From Hymenobacter cellulosivorans (GTDB lineage: Bacteria; Bacteroidota; Bacteroidia; Cytophagales; Hymenobacteraceae): DNA of 64,000 nucleotides. Below, piece after piece: positions 61,535 to 64,000 of this stretch. The stretch's first letter is position 1. Each line of letters begins with the position of its first letter. The stretch lies in the NCBI RefSeq assembly GCF_022919135.1, contig NZ_CP095049.1:1488001-1552000 (forward strand). The letters are read 5' to 3'. Position numbers and translations under genes: made by a program. A model generated the notes under the pieces. That model was not told where the DNA came from. It saw nothing but the letters and a program-made list of their open reading frames with translations, and searched no databases.

Positions 61535-64000
61535 TTAGTTAAACGCCAGCGGTACCACCAGCTTCAGGCTCACGTTGCGGCCCATGTTGAACACGCCCCG
61601 GCGGCCGTTGCTCACGTTGTAAGCCGCGTACTTCAGGCGGCTCAGGTGGCTTTGGTAACCCACGTCGAAGAGGTTATTGGCCGTCAGGTAGAGCGAAAAC
61701 AGGGTTTTCGCCTGGGCATTCACCACGTCGGAGCCCAGACCCAGGTTGACGAGCGTGTAGCCCGGCGTGCGGGTTTCGGTTTCGAAGGCGGAGAAAAAGC
61801 GGTTTTGGGCGAAGGTGTGCTCCACGCCGGCCCGGGCGTAGAGGTTGCCCAGCCGGGAATTGCCCACCTTGCGAAAATTCACCCGCACGGTTGACTGAAG
61901 CCGGTCGGCGGGAATAAAGGGCAGATACTGCTGACCTTCAGGCTGGTTGAGTTGCTGGGCTCGTACCATGGAAAACGAGTTTTCGAAGTGCAGCCAGTCG
62001 AGCGGGTGGGGGTGAATGTCGAGCGTGGCCTCGCCGCCAGCCAGCCGGGCCGTGCCTTGGGTATACTTGAATATCGGGTCACCTTCCTCACTCACGGCGT
62101 CTTCCAGCCGCTCGGGAAACACGTAGTTCTGAATCTGGTTGCGGAAGGCGTCCAGGCTCAGGCTGATGTGGTCGGTGCTGTAGCTTACACCGCCGTCGAA
62201 CTGTAGGCTGGTCTCGGCCTTGAGGCCCGGGTCGCCGAGCTCGTAGCGGATGGTGCCTTCGTGAATGCCATTGGAGCCCAGCTCGGCAATATTAGGGGCC
62301 CGAAACCCGCGCGACACGTTGGCCTTGAGTAGCAGCTTCTCGGTCAGGTTGTAAGCCCCGCCCAGGCTGCCCGATACGTTGCGGAAGTTGCTGGTAAAGC
62401 CCCCAAATTTCTGCTCGCCTTCCCCGCTGCCTACTGGTTGCTCGGTGTCAGGGTCCAGGTAAAGCGCGTCGGCCGTGATGCGGCGCAGGTCGTAGCGCAG
62501 ACCGCCGCTGAGGTCGAGGTTGCCGAAGGTTTTCTTGGTCACAGCAAACACGCCGCCGTCGAACAATCGGTAGGCCGGAATCAGAAATTCGACGCCCTTG
62601 TTCACGTTTTCCTGCCGCATGCCGCTCAGGCCAAACGTGGTGCTCCAGCCGCTCATCTCAGGCAGAAAGTAGCGGGCGGCGTAGTCCAGGGTGCGGAGCT
62701 GAAAAAACAACGAGGGGTCCTTGGGAGCCAGCACGTCGCCAAACTCCCGGCGCAGGTTCTGCTGCCAACCCACGTTCACCGTCAGCCGGCTCTGGCCCAG
62801 GATGAAGTTGTTGTCGGTACCGATGCGCAAGTGGTTAACCTGCTGCTGGGGCACGTCCAGGTCATAGCCGCGCAGGTCCTGGTCGGTTACAGGGACTTCG
62901 GCCACCGCGTCGCCGCCCACGTTCACCAGCTTCAGAAACTGGCCGGTTTCCTCGTCCCGTTCCCCTTCCACCAAACCCAGCTGCTGATTAAACGAGTTAA
63001 ACGTCAGGTGGGAATAGCCCCAGCTTTTGTTCAGGCCTACGTAGCCGTTGCCATCCAGCTCCCGAAAACCGGAGTTGTAAACGCGGCCATCGTAGCGGTT
63101 GCGGTAGCTGCCGGCTATTTTGCCGCTGCCCCGCACCAGCCAGTTGAAGCCATTTAGGTTGCCGGCGTTCATCAATGAATAGCCCTGTAGGTGGTTGTTT
63201 GTTTGGTAATTAGCTGCCACAGAGCCCAATACTTTGCCTTCCTCCACCGGGTCGGGCGCCAGGAAGTTGACCACTCCGGCCATACCGTCGGAGCCATAGA
63301 GCAAGCTGCCCGGCCCCTTGATAATCTCTGCCCGGTCAATGGCGTACTCGTCGATTTCGATGCCGTGCTCGTCGCCCCACTGCTGGCCTTCCTGCTTGGC
63401 CCCATTGTTCAGGGTAATGACGCGGTTGGAGCCCAGGCCCCGGATAACGGGCTTGCTGATGGCCGCCCCAGTGGTAATTTGGGCCAGGCCAGGCGTGTGG
63501 GCAATGGCGTCAATGGCGTTGGTGGAAGCGGCCTGGTTGAGTTGGTTATGGTCCACGACGGACGTAGGGACTGGGGAACGGCGCATTTCGGTAGACGCCG
63601 ATACACCCGTTACCACCACCTGTCCAATTTCGGTAGCGGCCGTAGCCAGCGCTACTTCTAGCGGCTGCCCGGTGCCGGTATCCACGGTTTTGACGAAGGT
63701 ATTATAGCCGATAAAGCGTACCTGCATCAGAAAGCGGCCCTGAGGCAGATTGGCAAATCGGAAAGAGCCGTCGGGGCCGCTGGTGGTGGCCTGGCGCAGG
63801 TCCGGAAATACGATGGTGGCCCCGGGCAGCGGCTCTTTAGTCGTGGCATCGAGTATCCGGCCGGTGGTGGGCACGGCCGCCACGCGGGCGGTGCGGGGAG
63901 CAGGAGTAGATAGGGTAGGAGCGGGCGGCTGGGGTGTTTGGGCCAATACGGTGCCCGAAACAGCAAACAGGAGCAGGCCGGGGGCCCAGGAGGAAGGATG
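61535..64000 (-). CDS. TonB-dependent receptor with carboxypeptidase-regulatory-like domain (start outside window)
   Basis: The frame is open to the right edge, where it reads PSSWAPGLLLFAVSGTVLAQ, part of a signal peptide; the start codon lies beyond 64000. A carboxypeptidase-regulatory-like domain (GRILDATTKEPLPGATIVFP) is followed by the plug (IGQVVVTGVSASTEMRRSPV, AIDAIAHTPGLAQI, VIRGLGSNRVITLNNGAKQ, IIKGPGSLLYGSDGMAGVVN) and the barrel, ending in VSLKLVVPLAFN. DEHGIEIDEYAIDRAEIIKG and the neighbouring CDF zinc exporter suggest a metal (zinc-type, ZnuD-like) receptor, which is an inference. It takes up its ligand through the outer membrane with TonB energy. Confidence 0.92.
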   Translation of the reverse strand, partial: HPSSWAPGLLLFAVSGTVLAQTPQPPAPTLSTPAPRTARVAAVPTTGRILDATTKEPLPGATIVFPDLRQATTSGPDGSFRFANLPQGRFLMQVRFIGYNTFVKTVDTGTGQPLEVALATAATEIGQVVVTGVSASTEMRRSPVPTSVVDHNQLNQAASTNAIDAIAHTPGLAQITTGAAISKPVIRGLGSNRVITLNNGAKQEGQQWGDEHGIEIDEYAIDRAEIIKGPGSLLYGSDGMAGVVNFLAPDPVEEGKVLGSVAANYQTNNHLQGYSLMNAGNLNGFNWLVRGSGKIAGSYRNRYDGRVYNSGFRELDGNGYVGLNKSWGYSHLTFNSFNQQLGLVEGERDEETGQFLKLVNVGGDAVAEVPVTDQDLRGYDLDVPQQQVNHLRIGTDNNFILGQSRLTVNVGWQQNLRREFGDVLAPKDPSLFFQLRTLDYAARYFLPEMSGWSTTFGLSGMRQENVNKGVEFLIPAYRLFDGGVFAVTKKTFGNLDLSGGLRYDLRRITADALYLDPDTEQPVGSGEGEQKFGGFTSNFRNVSGSLGGAYNLTEKLLLKANVSRGFRAPNIAELGSNGIHEGTIRYELGDPGLKAETSLQFDGGVSYSTDHISLSLDAFRNQIQNYVFPERLEDAVSEEGDPIFKYTQGTARLAGGEATLDIHPHPLDWLHFENSFSMVRAQQLNQPEGQQYLPFIPADRLQSTVRVNFRKVGNSRLGNLYARAGVEHTFAQNRFFSAFETETRTPGYTLVNLGLGSDVVNAQAKTLFSLYLTANNLFDVGYQSHLSRLKYAAYNVSNGRRGVFNMGRNVSLKLVVPLAFN

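Overview
The window looks like a chromosomal segment of a Bacteroidota member, most likely Hymenobacter or a close relative in the Cytophagales. This rests on four things: high GC coding sequence, secreted proteins with type A type-IX-secretion (T9SS) C-terminal sorting domains (3910, 9106, 30438, 33902), Bacteroidota-typical families (DUF3667, DUF4286, DUF6526, head-GIN/DUF2807, TonB receptor with carboxypeptidase-regulatory domain, YpdA/Bdr), and promoters of the TTG-N18/19-TAnnTTTG type. I see no rRNA, tRNA, CRISPR array, insertion sequence or prophage.

Layout. 1-8.7 kb: a partial penicillin-acylase-family gene, an outer-membrane barrel, an RlpA/SPOR lipoprotein-like cell-wall protein, a DUF72 protein, a secreted matrixin-like metalloprotease, a FabH-like ketosynthase, and membrane or hypothetical genes. 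9.1-16.8 kb: a three-PA14-domain T9SS adhesin, a DUF2807 protein, an NTF2-like protein, an M13 peptidase lipoprotein, and the ribosome-rescue hydrolase ArfB. 16.8-21.3 kb: a frameshifted lipoprotein gene, two Mg transporters (corA, mgtE) and a solitary cyanophycinase. 21.4-30.1 kb: a FadL porin plus SGNH-hydrolase operon, two paralogous lipocalin-like lipoproteins flanking ypdA, DoxX and polA. 30.4-40.4 kb: two paralogous delta-60-repeat T9SS proteins around a DnaQ-like exonuclease, a lemA-TPM-TPM operon, a sugar nucleotidyltransferase and a DUF4272 gene.

40.75-53.12 kb is the most unusual part. It is a co-directional cluster that joins a von-Willebrand-like lipoprotein, a small membrane protein, a tubulin/FtsZ-like protein, an 1156-residue actin/Hsp70-like ATPase, a one-TM protein with a Pro/Ala-rich linker, and a MotA/ExbB-like plus MotB/OmpA-like stator pair. 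Small, visibly lower-GC genes are interleaved among these. A plausible reading is an ion-driven envelope motor coupled to two cytoplasmic nucleotide-dependent filament or switch proteins. Its function is unknown to me; the stator half recalls ZorAB of Zorya defence, but ZorC, ZorD and ZorE are not seen.

53.2-64 kb: a prolyl oligopeptidase, a small lipoprotein, a GNAT acetyltransferase overlapping a sterol-desaturase-type hydroxylase, DUF4286, DUF6526 and MFS genes, and a probable zinc locus (hypothetical protein, CDF exporter, TonB receptor running off the window end). Most transcription units end in clear intrinsic terminators, so operon boundaries are fairly well supported.
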